Positions 25,978 through 34,360 of a DNA stretch of 64,000 nt are shown one piece after another. How positions within the stretch are numbered: the stretch's first letter is position 1; every line of letters starts with the position of its first letter. Under the pieces are notes generated by a model. The model was given only the letters and a program-made list of their open reading frames with translations. It had not been told where the DNA came from and did no database searches. Made by a program: the position numbers and the translations under genes. Source of the stretch: Streptosporangiales bacterium (GTDB lineage: Bacteria > Actinomycetota > Actinomycetes > Streptosporangiales > WHST01); contig WHTA01000005.1 of assembly GCA_009379825.1 (NCBI GenBank), forward strand, positions 88,132-152,131. The letters are read 5' to 3'.

Positions 25978-27773
25978 TCAGCCCCGCGGGCGCAGCTCGA
26001 GCAGGTGGCGGCCGGCGCGGAGCTCGGTGACGCCGTGCAGGTGCAGCCCGGCACGCTCGGCGAGGGCGGCGTACTCGTCCAGGTCCCTGCCGCCACCGCC
26101 GAACCTCGCGTACATCTGCAGGTCGTACGCGAGGTCGTGGTCGTGGTCGTGCTCGCTCGGCAGCCGCTCAACGAGCAGGATGCGGCGGTCACCAGCCGCC
26201 TCCGCAACCCGGGTGAGGATGGCGACCGCCTCGGCGTCCGGCCAGTCGTGCAACACCTGGGCGAGTACGTAGACGTCGCCGTCGGGCGGCAGCGGCTCGA
26301 AGAAGCTCTGCGGCACCACCCGTACCCGGTCGGCGAGCCCGCGCTCGCCGAGCGAGTGGCGCGCGCGTTCCGCGGTCGTGGGCAGCTCGACGAGCGTTCC
26401 GCGGGTGCCCGGGTGCGCGTCGAGCACGACTGCGAGGAACGTCCCTGTGCCGCCGCCGACGTCCACCATGTGCTCCTCGCCGGTGAGCGCGAACGCCTCG
26501 ACAGAACGCGCCGACCACAGCGCGGACTCCTGCCCCTGTGCGTGGTCGAACGTGCTGCCGAGCTTGTCGTCGCTGCCGAGCCGGGCCCAGAACGCCCGTC
26601 CGGTCGCGTGCTCGTAGCCGGACCCGCCGGTGCGCAGCGAGTGCAGCAAGCCAGGCCAGCAGTCGTCGATGCGCGCGTAACCACTGCGGTGGTCGTAGCG
26701 TTCGTGCACGTGGTCCTCGACGAGCACGGACCCGAGCGCCGTGAGCCCGACGGTGTCGTCCGCGCCGAGGGTGAACAGCTTCTCGTGGGCGAGCACGCGG
26801 AGCAGCTTGCGGATGCCGCGGGCCTGGGTGCCCGTTGCCGCGGCGAGCGCGGTGACCGTGGTGTGCCCGTCGATCACGTGCTCCGCGAGGTCGAGGGTGA
26901 GCGCCGCGCGCGCCGCGTAAGGAACGGCGAGGTCGACGGCGTCCTGCAGGCGGTGCAGCTCCTCGGCCGCCTGCAGCTGGGAGTGCCCGGCCCGCCAGTA
27001 ACCGGCGACGTCGACGCAGCGGCGTGCGACCTGCTGGTCGCGCTTGAACCAGCGCCTGACGGGACGCAGCATGCCCGCTTCGCCTGCTGCCAGGCGTAGA
27101 CCTGGCCGTCCCGCCACGGCGCGGACCGCACCGCGTCCATCAGCGCGTCGGGGCCCGCGGTGTCCCTGTGCACCCAGGTGAGGTGCAGGTCGGCGCGGTG
27201 GTCGAGGGTCTGCTCCTCGCTCGCGGAAGCCACCGACACGACGGCGGTCACCGGCGTGCCCGAGGGCAGCTCCTCGATGCGGCGGGCGATGGCCGGCAGC
27301 GCCGTCTCGTCGCCGACCAGGAAGTACCAGTCGATCCCTGGCGGCAACACCGTCGTGCCGCGCGGACCGGCGACGAGCGCGCGGTCGCCGGGCTTCACTC
27401 GGTCCGCCCACTCGGCCGCGAGACCGCCGACGTGCCGGACGAAGTCGAGCTCCAACCGACGTGCCGTGGCGTCGTGCCGCCGCGGGGTGTAGTCGCGGGC
27501 CCGTCCGATCGTCTCCGGCAGCCAGTCGAGGAAGCCGTCGTTCTGGGCCGGCGCGACGACGGTGGGGGCGTCCGGGCCGAGCACGACGACCTTGACGTGG
27601 TCGTCGGCGTTCTCCGTGACGAACGGCCCGATCTGGTAGCCGTTGTTGCGGAAGGCGCCGAGCTGGTCGCCGGTCAGCACCACGCGCCGCATCAGCGGCG
27701 TCACGTCGTACGCGTCGAGCACCTCCAGGTCGCGGATGACGATCGGGTACGGCTTGTGCTCGCGGCCACTCAC
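25978..27773 (-). pseudogene. Siderophore-interacting protein fused to an O-methyltransferase, one frameshift
   Basis: The N-terminal part (27773 to about 27090) is a SIP-type flavin ferric-reductase: 'VIRDLEVLDAYDVTPLMRRV', 'RDYTPRR' for FAD, 'DWYFLVGDETALPAIARRIE'. Just after 'GQVYAWQ' the frame breaks, and the SIP ending 'AGEAGMLRPVRRWFKRD' and 'DVAGYWRAGH' continues one frame over. That frame runs straight on into a class I O-methyltransferase: dimerisation region 'LQDAVDLAVPYAARAALTLD', SAM motif 'EEHMVDVGGGTGTFLAVVL', 'YVLAQVLHDWPDAEAVAILT'. One lost G near 27088 repairs a single polypeptide of about 597 residues. A methyltransferase started at ATG 27072 is an alternative reading. The iron-box palindrome directly upstream supports iron control. 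Confidence 0.72.
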
Positions 27774-27786
27774 TACGGCCTCCTCT

Positions 27787-27830
27787 CGACTCAGAACCTA
27801 GTTAGGCTAGCCTAACTAGGTTCTGAGTCG
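27787..27830. promoter_or_regulatory. 44-bp perfect palindrome with an IdeR/DmdR-like iron-box core
   Basis: The two 22-bp arms are exact reverse complements with no loop; the centre (27801-27816) reads GTTAGGCTAGCCTAAC. TTAGG...CCTAA is the core of actinobacterial DtxR/IdeR/DmdR iron boxes. The palindrome begins 14 bp upstream of the SIP-gene start and includes the AraC stop codon. It can work as an iron-dependent operator for the SIP gene and, as RNA, as a terminator hairpin for AraC. Confidence 0.65.
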
Positions 27831-28625
27831 GTAGCGGCCGGGTGGCACACCGATCGCGCGGGTGAACTGGCGGGTGAGGTGTGCCTGGTCGTAGAACCCG
27901 GTCCTGGCCGCGACATCGGCGATCGGGTGACCCGCGTCGAGCAGGGTCTTTGCGCGACGGATCCGGATGTGGGTCTGGTACGCGTGCGGTGTCATGCCGA
28001 CGGCACTACGGAACGCCCGACAGAAGTGGTACGCGCTTAAGCCGACCTGGCGAGCCACCGCTTGCAGGGTGACGGAGTCTGCGGCGTGTTCGTCGAGGTA
28101 CTCCCTGCCGGCGCGGATCGCGGCCGGCTCGCGGCCGGGTTCCCGCAGCTCGGGTCCTGGCCTCGCATACCGGCTGGTGAGCAGCGCGAGGGTCGCGGTC
28201 AGCGTCTGCTCGCGCTGCAGCCTGCTCGACCGCGGTGACTCCGCGAGCCGGTGGAAGCGACGCAGTCCCCGGACGATCTCCGGGTCGCGTACGAGGTCGT
28301 CGCCGAAGTGCGGCAGCTGCCCGGCCGCGAAGCCCCGCAGCAGGGCAGGGTCGAGGTAGACGGCACGGTAGCTCCAGGACTGTTCTCCAGGCGGCCCGCC
28401 GGCGTGTGCTTCCTCCGGGTTGAGCACGAGCACGTCACCGGGTGCGAGCACGTGCCTGTCGCCGCGGTACGTGGGCGTAGCCACGCCGCGTTCGGTGAGC
28501 GCGACGAAGAACTCCTCGTGCGCGTGCGGGCGGAAGGCGAACTCCGTGATGGTGGCACGCAGGAGCTCGACCCCGCCAAGATCGTCGGCACGCCAGATCC
28601 GCGTGACGCCGGCCGCTGTCGACAC
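27816..28625 (-). CDS. AraC-family transcriptional regulator
   Basis: A 269-residue regulator starting at GTG 28625. The N-terminal cupin-type sensor includes 'FAFRPHAHEEFFVALTERGV' in near form and 'GDVLVLNPEEAHAGGP'. The C-terminal domain has two helix-turn-helix units: 'SVTLQAVARQVGLSAYHFCR', 'FRSAVGMTPHAYQTHIRIRR' and 'IADVAARTGFYDQAHLTRQF'. It is the AraC_binding/HTH_18 type. It lies between a divergent PLP decarboxylase (26 bp away) and the iron-box palindrome, so it may control either neighbour. The inducer is unknown. Confidence 0.9.
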   Translation of the reverse strand: MSTAAGVTRIWRADDLGGVELLRATITEFAFRPHAHEEFFVALTERGVATPTYRGDRHVLAPGDVLVLNPEEAHAGGPPGEQSWSYRAVYLDPALLRGFAAGQLPHFGDDLVRDPEIVRGLRRFHRLAESPRSSRLQREQTLTATLALLTSRYARPGPELREPGREPAAIRAGREYLDEHAADSVTLQAVARQVGLSAYHFCRAFRSAVGMTPHAYQTHIRIRRAKTLLDAGHPIADVAARTGFYDQAHLTRQFTRAIGVPPGRYRLRT

Positions 28626-28651
28626 CCGACCAGTGTAGAGCGAGCAATTCC

Positions 28652-30071
28652 GTGCAAGACCACGAATTCCGCGTCGCCGTAGCGTCGACGACCGTGGACG
28701 AGCTGCTCACCCGCACCAAGGAGCTGGCGACCGGTTGGCTCGACTCGCTGGCGGACCGGCCGGTCGGCGAGACGGCGAGCGTGGACGCGCTGCGGACGAG
28801 ACTCGGCGGTCCGCTGCAGCGCGAGCCCGTCGACCCGCTGCGGGTGGTGGAGGAGCTGGCCGACGGCGCAGAACCGGGTCTGCTCGCCATCCCGTCCGGA
28901 CGCTATTTCGGGTTCGTCATCGGCGGCACGCTGCCGGCCGCCGTCGCCGCCGACTGGCTGACCACGGTGTGGGACCAGTGCCCCGGCCTGTACGCCTGCG
29001 GTCCCGCAGCCAGCGTGGCGGAAGAGGTCGCGGGCGGATGGCTGCGTGACCTGCTCGGCCTGCCCGGGCATGCCTCGTTCGCACTCGTCACCGGCACCCA
29101 GGAAGCCCACCTGACCTGTCTGGCCGCGGCCCGGCACCACCTGTTGCGCGCAGCGGGCTGGGACGTCGAGGAGCAGGGACTGCACGGGGCGCCACCGGTA
29201 CGCGTGCTGATGGGAGCCCGACGGCACGCCAGCATCGACCGCGCCCTGCGCTGGCTGGGCATCGGGCGGGCGGCGTGGCGGAGCGTCCCTGTCGACGGCG
29301 CGCGGATGGACGTCGCCGGCCTCCGTCGCGAGCTCGCCGCCGCCGACACCGCGACGATCGTCTGCGCCCAGGCCGGCGAGGTCAACACCGGCGCCGTCGA
29401 CGATCTGGACGCCGTCGCGGACGCGGCGCGCGACGCCGGGGCGTGGGCTGCACGTCGACGGAGCCTTCGGCCTGTGGGCGGTCGCCAGCCCCGCCCACCG
29501 GCACCTCGTCGCCGGAGCGGACCGGGCCGACTCCTGGTCGGTGGACACGCACAAGTGGCTCAACGTCCCTTACGACTCCGGTCTCGCCTACTGCGCGCAC
29601 CCGGACGCGCACCGCGCCGCGATGAGCGTCACGGCGGACTACCTCGTCCTGGGTGGACCAGACCGACCGCGCGATCCCCTCGACTGGACGCCCGCGTTCT
29701 CCCGCCGTGCCCGCGGATTCGCGCTCTACGCCGCACTCCGGTCGCTCGGCCGCGACGGCGTGGCGGAGCTGGTGGCACGCAGCTGTGCCCACGCCCGCGC
29801 CTTCGCCGACGGCCTCACAGCGATCCCCGGCTGCCAGCTGCTCGACGACGTCGTGCTCAACCAGGTGCTGTTCCGGTTCGGCGACGACGACACCACCGGG
29901 CGCATCCTGCGGCAGGTCGTCGACAGCGGCGAGGCATGGCTGAGCCCGACGACCTTCGAGGGGCGCGCGGCGATCCGGCTGTCGGTGTCCAGCTGGCGCA
30001 CCACGGACGACGACGTCATGCGCACCCTGCGCGCCTTCCGTACCGCCGCCAGTGGTGGCGGCTCGCGCTAA
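28652..30071 (+). pseudogene. PLP-dependent group II decarboxylase, one frameshift
   Basis: A pyridoxal-phosphate decarboxylase of about 472 residues split by one extra G in the GGG at about 29445-29447. Before the break come 'IPSGRYFGFVIGGTLPAAVA', 'CGPAASVAEEVAGGWLRDLL' and 'RHASIDRALRWLG'. After it come 'LHVDGAFGLWAVASPAHRHL' and 'SVDTHKWLNVPYDSGLAYC', where the lysine of 'DTHKW' binds PLP. The match before and after is continuous ('AGAW' + 'LHVDGAFG'), so the gene would be intact with one base fewer. It is of the aromatic-L-amino-acid/glutamate decarboxylase superfamily. It is divergent from AraC, which may regulate it. Confidence 0.78.
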
Positions 30072-30823
30072 GCGGCACGCAGGCCGACGGTGCACCACAG
30101 GCCGGATGCGGTCTGCTCGTGGTGGTCGACGACGAAGCCGGCCGCGGCGAGCTGGTCGGTGACCCACTGCGGCGCGAGGCGGAGCTTCGGATAGCTGCTC
30201 TTCGTGACGTGCCAGCCGTCGCCGGCACGGGTGTAGACGATGTCGTGGACCTCGACGGTGTCGTCGCCGGCGAAGTCGAGGAAGCAGAGCATGATCTTGT
30301 CCGCCGTGCTGCGCACGGGGATGGCGCGGTCGGCTCCGTACAGCGGGTGGGTCAGGTCGCGGTAGGTCAGCACGAGAGCGCCTCCCGGCCGCAGCGCCCG
30401 CGCCGTGTGGTCGAACAGCGTGGTGACCGCCGCGTGGGACGGCAGGTGCGGCAGCGTGTCGCCCATGCACACGGCGACGTGCAGCGTCTCCGGGTCGATC
30501 TCGGCAACGGCGGTGGTCGCGTCCCCGTGTACGGTCTGCACACCGGCACGACCGGTGGCGTACGCGCGCAGCTCGGCGAGCAGCGCCTCGTCGGTGTCCA
30601 CGGCGAACACCGGGGCGTAGCCCAGGTCCGCGAGCGCGAGCGTCTGCGCGCCCGAGCCACATCCGAGATCCACTGCGGGACCCGGTTCGGCGGCACGCCC
30701 GCCGAGCACGGACTCCAGCAGGGCGCGCTGCCGCTGCGCGGCCTGTTCGATGTCACCACCGAGCATCCAGGTGTAGTTCGCCGCGAGCAGCTGCTGGTAG
30801 TGCTTCTCTACCCTGCTGGTCAT
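30068..30823 (-). CDS. Class I SAM-dependent methyltransferase
   Basis: A 251-residue methyltransferase from ATG 30823 ('MTSRVEKHYQQLLAANYTWM'). Motif I is 'AVDLGCGSGAQTLALADLG', an acidic residue follows in 'VFAVDTDEALLAELRA', motif post-I 'VHGDATTAVAEID', and 'FDHTARALRPGGALVLTYRD' is motif III. The fold is the usual seven-strand Rossmann type. The substrate is unknown. Its stop overlaps the stop of the converging decarboxylase by a few bases. The SDR gene upstream ends 35 bp before its start, so it could be the last member of the sulfated-sugar operon, but nothing in its sequence ties it to sugars. Confidence 0.85.
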   Translation of the reverse strand: MTSRVEKHYQQLLAANYTWMLGGDIEQAAQRQRALLESVLGGRAAEPGPAVDLGCGSGAQTLALADLGYAPVFAVDTDEALLAELRAYATGRAGVQTVHGDATTAVAEIDPETLHVAVCMGDTLPHLPSHAAVTTLFDHTARALRPGGALVLTYRDLTHPLYGADRAIPVRSTADKIMLCFLDFAGDDTVEVHDIVYTRAGDGWHVTKSSYPKLRLAPQWVTDQLAAAGFVVDHHEQTASGLWCTVGLRAA

Positions 30824-30857
30824 GTCCGACTCCCTCAGCACTGCTACCCCCGAAGCG

Positions 30858-31661
30858 TCACGCGAACCGCGCACCGAGGCCGCCGTCGATCGCCCAGTCC
30901 GCGCCGGTGACGTAGGAGGCGGCAGGTGAAGCCAGGAAGCATACGACCTCGGCCACCTCCGTCGGAGTGGCGAAGCGGCCGAGTGGTTGCGCCTGCAAGG
31001 CCGCTGCCTCAGCTTTCCCGTCCGAGTCCTGGGCGAAGTACTCGTCGACGAGCGCGGTGCGGACGTAGCCGGGACTGACCGCGTTCACCCTGACGTCGTA
31101 CTTCGCGACTTCCAACGACAGGCTACGGGTGAAGCCGACCAGACCCGACTTCGCCGCCGCGTAGGGGAACATCCCGCTGATGGTCAGTGACGCGTGCAGC
31201 GACGCGATGTTGACGATGGAGCCACGGCGGGCCGCGATCATGCCGGGCAGCACGTGCTTTGCGCAGATCCACGGCGCCTTGAGGTCCACTGCGAACACGT
31301 CGTCCCAGCTCTGCTCGGTCATCTGCACCGGATCGGCGTAGACGTTGCGTCCCGCGTTGTTGACCAAGACCGTCACCGGGCCGAGCCCGCTCGCGATCTC
31401 GGCGGTGCTCGCCGCGACCGCCGCCTCGTCGGTGACGTCGAGCTCGCGGAACCACAGCCCCTCGCCCGCCGCCCCGAGGTCCTCGACCAGTTGCGCCCCT
31501 GTGTCGGAGTCCATATCGGCCGCCACCACACGGGCGTCCTCGCGCAGCGCCACCTCCACGATGGCGCGGCCGATGCCGCGGGCGCCCCCGGTCACCACGA
31601 CGACCTCGCCGGCGAGCCGGCCCTGCCGGCGATCACCAGTGCTTGTCTGCATGTCACTCAT
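30858..31661 (-). CDS. SDR-family dehydrogenase in the sugar-acid operon
   Basis: A 267-residue classical SDR starting at ATG 31661, overlapping the aldolase stop by 4 bp. It shows 'VVVTGGARGIGRAIVEVAL', 'VTVLVNNAGRN', a serine in 'GSIVNIASLHASL', 'YAAAKSGLVGFTRSLSLEVA' and the ending 'VTGADWAIDGGLGARFA'. In this operon with an IlvD/Edd dehydratase and a DapA-like aldolase, it fits the sugar or sugar-acid dehydrogenase step of a non-phosphorylative pathway. NAD versus NADP preference is not clear; 'AADMDSD' after beta-2 has an aspartate, which favours NAD. Confidence 0.9.
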   Translation of the reverse strand: MSDMQTSTGDRRQGRLAGEVVVVTGGARGIGRAIVEVALREDARVVAADMDSDTGAQLVEDLGAAGEGLWFRELDVTDEAAVAASTAEIASGLGPVTVLVNNAGRNVYADPVQMTEQSWDDVFAVDLKAPWICAKHVLPGMIAARRGSIVNIASLHASLTISGMFPYAAAKSGLVGFTRSLSLEVAKYDVRVNAVSPGYVRTALVDEYFAQDSDGKAEAAALQAQPLGRFATPTEVAEVVCFLASPAASYVTGADWAIDGGLGARFA

Positions 31662-32602
31662 CTGTCGACCACCGGAAGCATCGCGGAGAACTCTGAACAG
31701 AAGTCGTCTACCATCACGCGCTCGGCACGGTCCAGTGTTCGCGCCGGAGCGCGGCAGTGTTCGTCGTCGACGAGCCCTCGACGCACGGCGATCAGCTTCT
31801 CTGCCGCCACGATCAACTGGACGTCCTGCATCCAGTAGGAGAGGTACGGCAGCATCCGGGTGTGCAGTCGGCTCGCATCCTCCCTGTGCCCGTCGTGCCA
31901 GAGGCGCCACACGGCGAGGTAAAGCTCGGTGAAGGAGCAGCCCGGCTGCACCCCTATGGCGCCGCGCCGTAGGGCATCGGGCATCTGTACGCCGCCATAA
32001 CCCACGAACGCGGGAAGCGGCGGTGTGCCCTCCCCAAGCGCGGCGATGGTCCGCCCGGGAGGCTGCGACTCCACCTTCACGGCGGCGAGATTCTGGTGCC
32101 GCGCGGCGAGGGCGGTTATCTCCGCCACCGGCAACGTGGTCCCTGTCTGCAGCGGCGCATACTGCAGGATGACGGCCGCCGGGGCGACAGCGGCCAGCAC
32201 GGCCTCGACGTGCGCGACCACGGCAGGCGCCGAAGGACCCAGCTGATGTGGCGGCAACACGTTGAAGGTGCCCACGCCGGCCTCGGCGAGAGCAGTGGCT
32301 CGACGCACGGCGTGGTACGTCGCGTGCTCGGCGATGGACACGATCGGCGTGACGTCGCTGCGTGCCGCGGTCCGCTCAAGCAGCAACCGGACGAGAACGT
32401 CCCGTTCCTCGTCGGACAGGGTGAGGACCTCGGACGCGAAGCCGGGGAACATGACGGACCCGACACCCAGCGAGAGCACGTGGTCGACGACGCGTACGAA
32501 ACCGGCCTCGTCGAGGCTGCCGTCGGCGGCGAACGGGGTGAGCAGCACGGGGCTGATCCCCGTCGGTATGTCCGTGCCGAAGACGGGCGCGGTGGACGTC
32601 AC
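31658..32602 (-). CDS. DapA/NAL-superfamily aldolase
   Basis: A 314-residue TIM-barrel aldolase of the dihydrodipicolinate synthase/N-acetylneuraminate lyase superfamily. 'GISPVLLTPFAADGSLDEAG' opens the barrel, 'ILQYAPLQTG' carries the tyrosine and 'LAAVKVESQPPGR' the Schiff-base lysine. The family's GxxGE loop is altered to 'FPGFASEVLTLSDEER', so the substrate probably differs from pyruvate-aspartate semialdehyde. Beside an IlvD/Edd dehydratase it most likely cleaves a 2-keto-3-deoxy sugar acid, or dehydrates it as in KDG dehydratase. Both ends overlap neighbouring genes by 4 bp. Confidence 0.88.
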   Translation of the reverse strand: MTSTAPVFGTDIPTGISPVLLTPFAADGSLDEAGFVRVVDHVLSLGVGSVMFPGFASEVLTLSDEERDVLVRLLLERTAARSDVTPIVSIAEHATYHAVRRATALAEAGVGTFNVLPPHQLGPSAPAVVAHVEAVLAAVAPAAVILQYAPLQTGTTLPVAEITALAARHQNLAAVKVESQPPGRTIAALGEGTPPLPAFVGYGGVQMPDALRRGAIGVQPGCSFTELYLAVWRLWHDGHREDASRLHTRMLPYLSYWMQDVQLIVAAEKLIAVRRGLVDDEHCRAPARTLDRAERVMVDDFCSEFSAMLPVVDR

Positions 32603-34341
32603 AGCGGCGCCCGCGGTACCTCGGCACCGCTACCGCCGACAAGGAAGTCCAGGTCGGCTCCCTCGTCGGCCTGCAGCACGTGGTCGACGTACAGCTTCAC
32701 CCAGCCACGTTCTTGCGCCGGCTTCATCGGTGTCCACGACTGTCGTCTCCGTTCCAGCTCGGCGTCGTCGACTTCCAGGTCGAGCCGCCGGGAAGGCACG
32801 TCGAGGACGACCGTGTCGCCGTCACGTACAAGCGCCAGCGGGCCGCCGTTCGCCGCCTCGGGTGCGACGTGCAGGATCACCGTGCCGTACGAGGTTCCGC
32901 TCATCCTGGCGTCCGAGATACGCACCATGTCGGTGACTCCTGACTCGAGCAGCCGTAACGGGATCGGCAGGTTGCCGATCTCCGGCATGCCAGGGTAGCC
33001 GCGTGGACCGCAGTTGCGGACGATGAGCACCGTGCTCGCGTCGATGTCGAACTCGGGGTCTTCGGCCGCCCGCAGGTAGCTCGCCATGTCGTCGAAGACG
33101 GCAGCGGTACCGCGATGCCTGAGCAGCTCGGGGTTTGCGGCCGACTGCTTGATCACCGCGCCCTGCGGGCACAGGTTCCCGCGAAGCACCGCGGTACCCG
33201 TGTCGGGCAACCCGACCGCGTCGTCGAGACTGCGGATGACGTCGCCGCGATGACGCGGCGCATGCCGCACGTTCTCCTCGACAGATGTGCCGTCGACGGT
33301 CAACGCGTCGGTGTGCAGCATCGGCAGCAGCTCCCGCAGCAGCGCGGGCATGCCACCGGCATCGTCGAACTCGGCCATCAGGAAGCGGCCGCTCGGCTTC
33401 AGGTCGACGAGCAGTGGAATCTGGCGAGCCAGCTGGTCGAAGTCGTCCAGGCTCAGGTCCACGCCGACGCGACCTGCGACGGCGATCAGGTGCAGGACGG
33501 CGTTGGTCGAGCCACCGATCGCGGCGTTGACCCGCACCGCGTTCTCGAACGCCTTCCGGGTCAACACCTCCGACGGCCGTGGCCCTTCCGTGGCCATCTG
33601 CACCGCCCGGCCTCCCGCGCGTTCGGCGAGCTGGAGCCGCCTGCTGTCGACCGCTTGGATCGTGGCGCCACCGCTCATCTGCAGACCGAGAGCCTCGGTC
33701 AGGCAGGCCATGGTCGACGCCGTTCCCATCGTCATGCAATGGCCCGCACTGCGGTGGAGGCAGGACTCGGCCTCTGCGTACTCCGCTGCCGTCATGCGGC
33801 CGGCGCGGACGTCCTCGCTGAACCGCCAGAGATCCGTGCCACTGCCGATCGGCTGTCCTCGGAAGGAGCCGGAGATCATCGGACCGCCGGTCACGACGAT
33901 GGCCGGGAGGTCGACACTTGCCGCACCCATGAGCTGCGCGGGAACCGTCTTGTCACACCCGCCGAGCAGCACAACGGCATCGACGGGGTTGGCTCGCAGG
34001 GTCTCTTCGACCTCCATGCTCATCAGGTTGCGGTAGAGCATGGTCGTCGGACGCATGAGTGGCTCACCCAACGACATGGTCGGGAACTCGAGCGGGACCC
34101 CGCCCGCTGCGCTCACGCCACGCCGCACTGCGTCCGCGATGGTTCCCAGGTGTCTGTTGCACGGAGTCAGGTCCGACCAGCTGTTGGCGATGCCGACGAC
34201 CGGACGGCCGTCGAACGCCTCGTCCGTCAAGCCGGCGGCTCGCAGGTGCGACCGTGCGACGAACCCGTTCTTGCCGCGGTCGCCGAACCACACCTGGCTA
34301 CGCAACGACGAGCTGACATTCGACTTGGCACCGTCCCGCAT
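32599..34341 (-). CDS. IlvD/Edd-family sugar-acid dehydratase
   Basis: A 580-residue iron-sulfur dehydratase from ATG 34341 behind 'AGGAGGACC'. Cluster cysteines are in 'SDLTPCNRHLGTIADAVR', 'VVLLGGCDKTVPAQLMGA' and 'RSAGHCMTMGTASTMACLTE'. 'AAIGGSTNAVLHLIAVAGR' and 'SDARMSGTSYGTVILHVAPE' are further hallmarks. The sequence is of the arabinonate/xylonate-dehydratase kind rather than true IlvD (no branched-chain context). It would remove water from an aldonate to give a 2-keto-3-deoxy acid for the DapA-like enzyme next to it. Confidence 0.92.
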   Translation of the reverse strand: MRDGAKSNVSSSLRSQVWFGDRGKNGFVARSHLRAAGLTDEAFDGRPVVGIANSWSDLTPCNRHLGTIADAVRRGVSAAGGVPLEFPTMSLGEPLMRPTTMLYRNLMSMEVEETLRANPVDAVVLLGGCDKTVPAQLMGAASVDLPAIVVTGGPMISGSFRGQPIGSGTDLWRFSEDVRAGRMTAAEYAEAESCLHRSAGHCMTMGTASTMACLTEALGLQMSGGATIQAVDSRRLQLAERAGGRAVQMATEGPRPSEVLTRKAFENAVRVNAAIGGSTNAVLHLIAVAGRVGVDLSLDDFDQLARQIPLLVDLKPSGRFLMAEFDDAGGMPALLRELLPMLHTDALTVDGTSVEENVRHAPRHRGDVIRSLDDAVGLPDTGTAVLRGNLCPQGAVIKQSAANPELLRHRGTAAVFDDMASYLRAAEDPEFDIDASTVLIVRNCGPRGYPGMPEIGNLPIPLRLLESGVTDMVRISDARMSGTSYGTVILHVAPEAANGGPLALVRDGDTVVLDVPSRRLDLEVDDAELERRRQSWTPMKPAQERGWVKLYVDHVLQADEGADLDFLVGGSGAEVPRAPL

Positions 34342-34360
34342 GGTTGGTCCTCCTGACACG

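Noticed and set aside
30072..30910. Continuation of the open frame from the PLP decarboxylase to a 752-codon protein
   Set aside because: After the frameshift near 29446 this frame is nonsense; the true decarboxylase sequence is in the neighbouring frame and ends at 30071.
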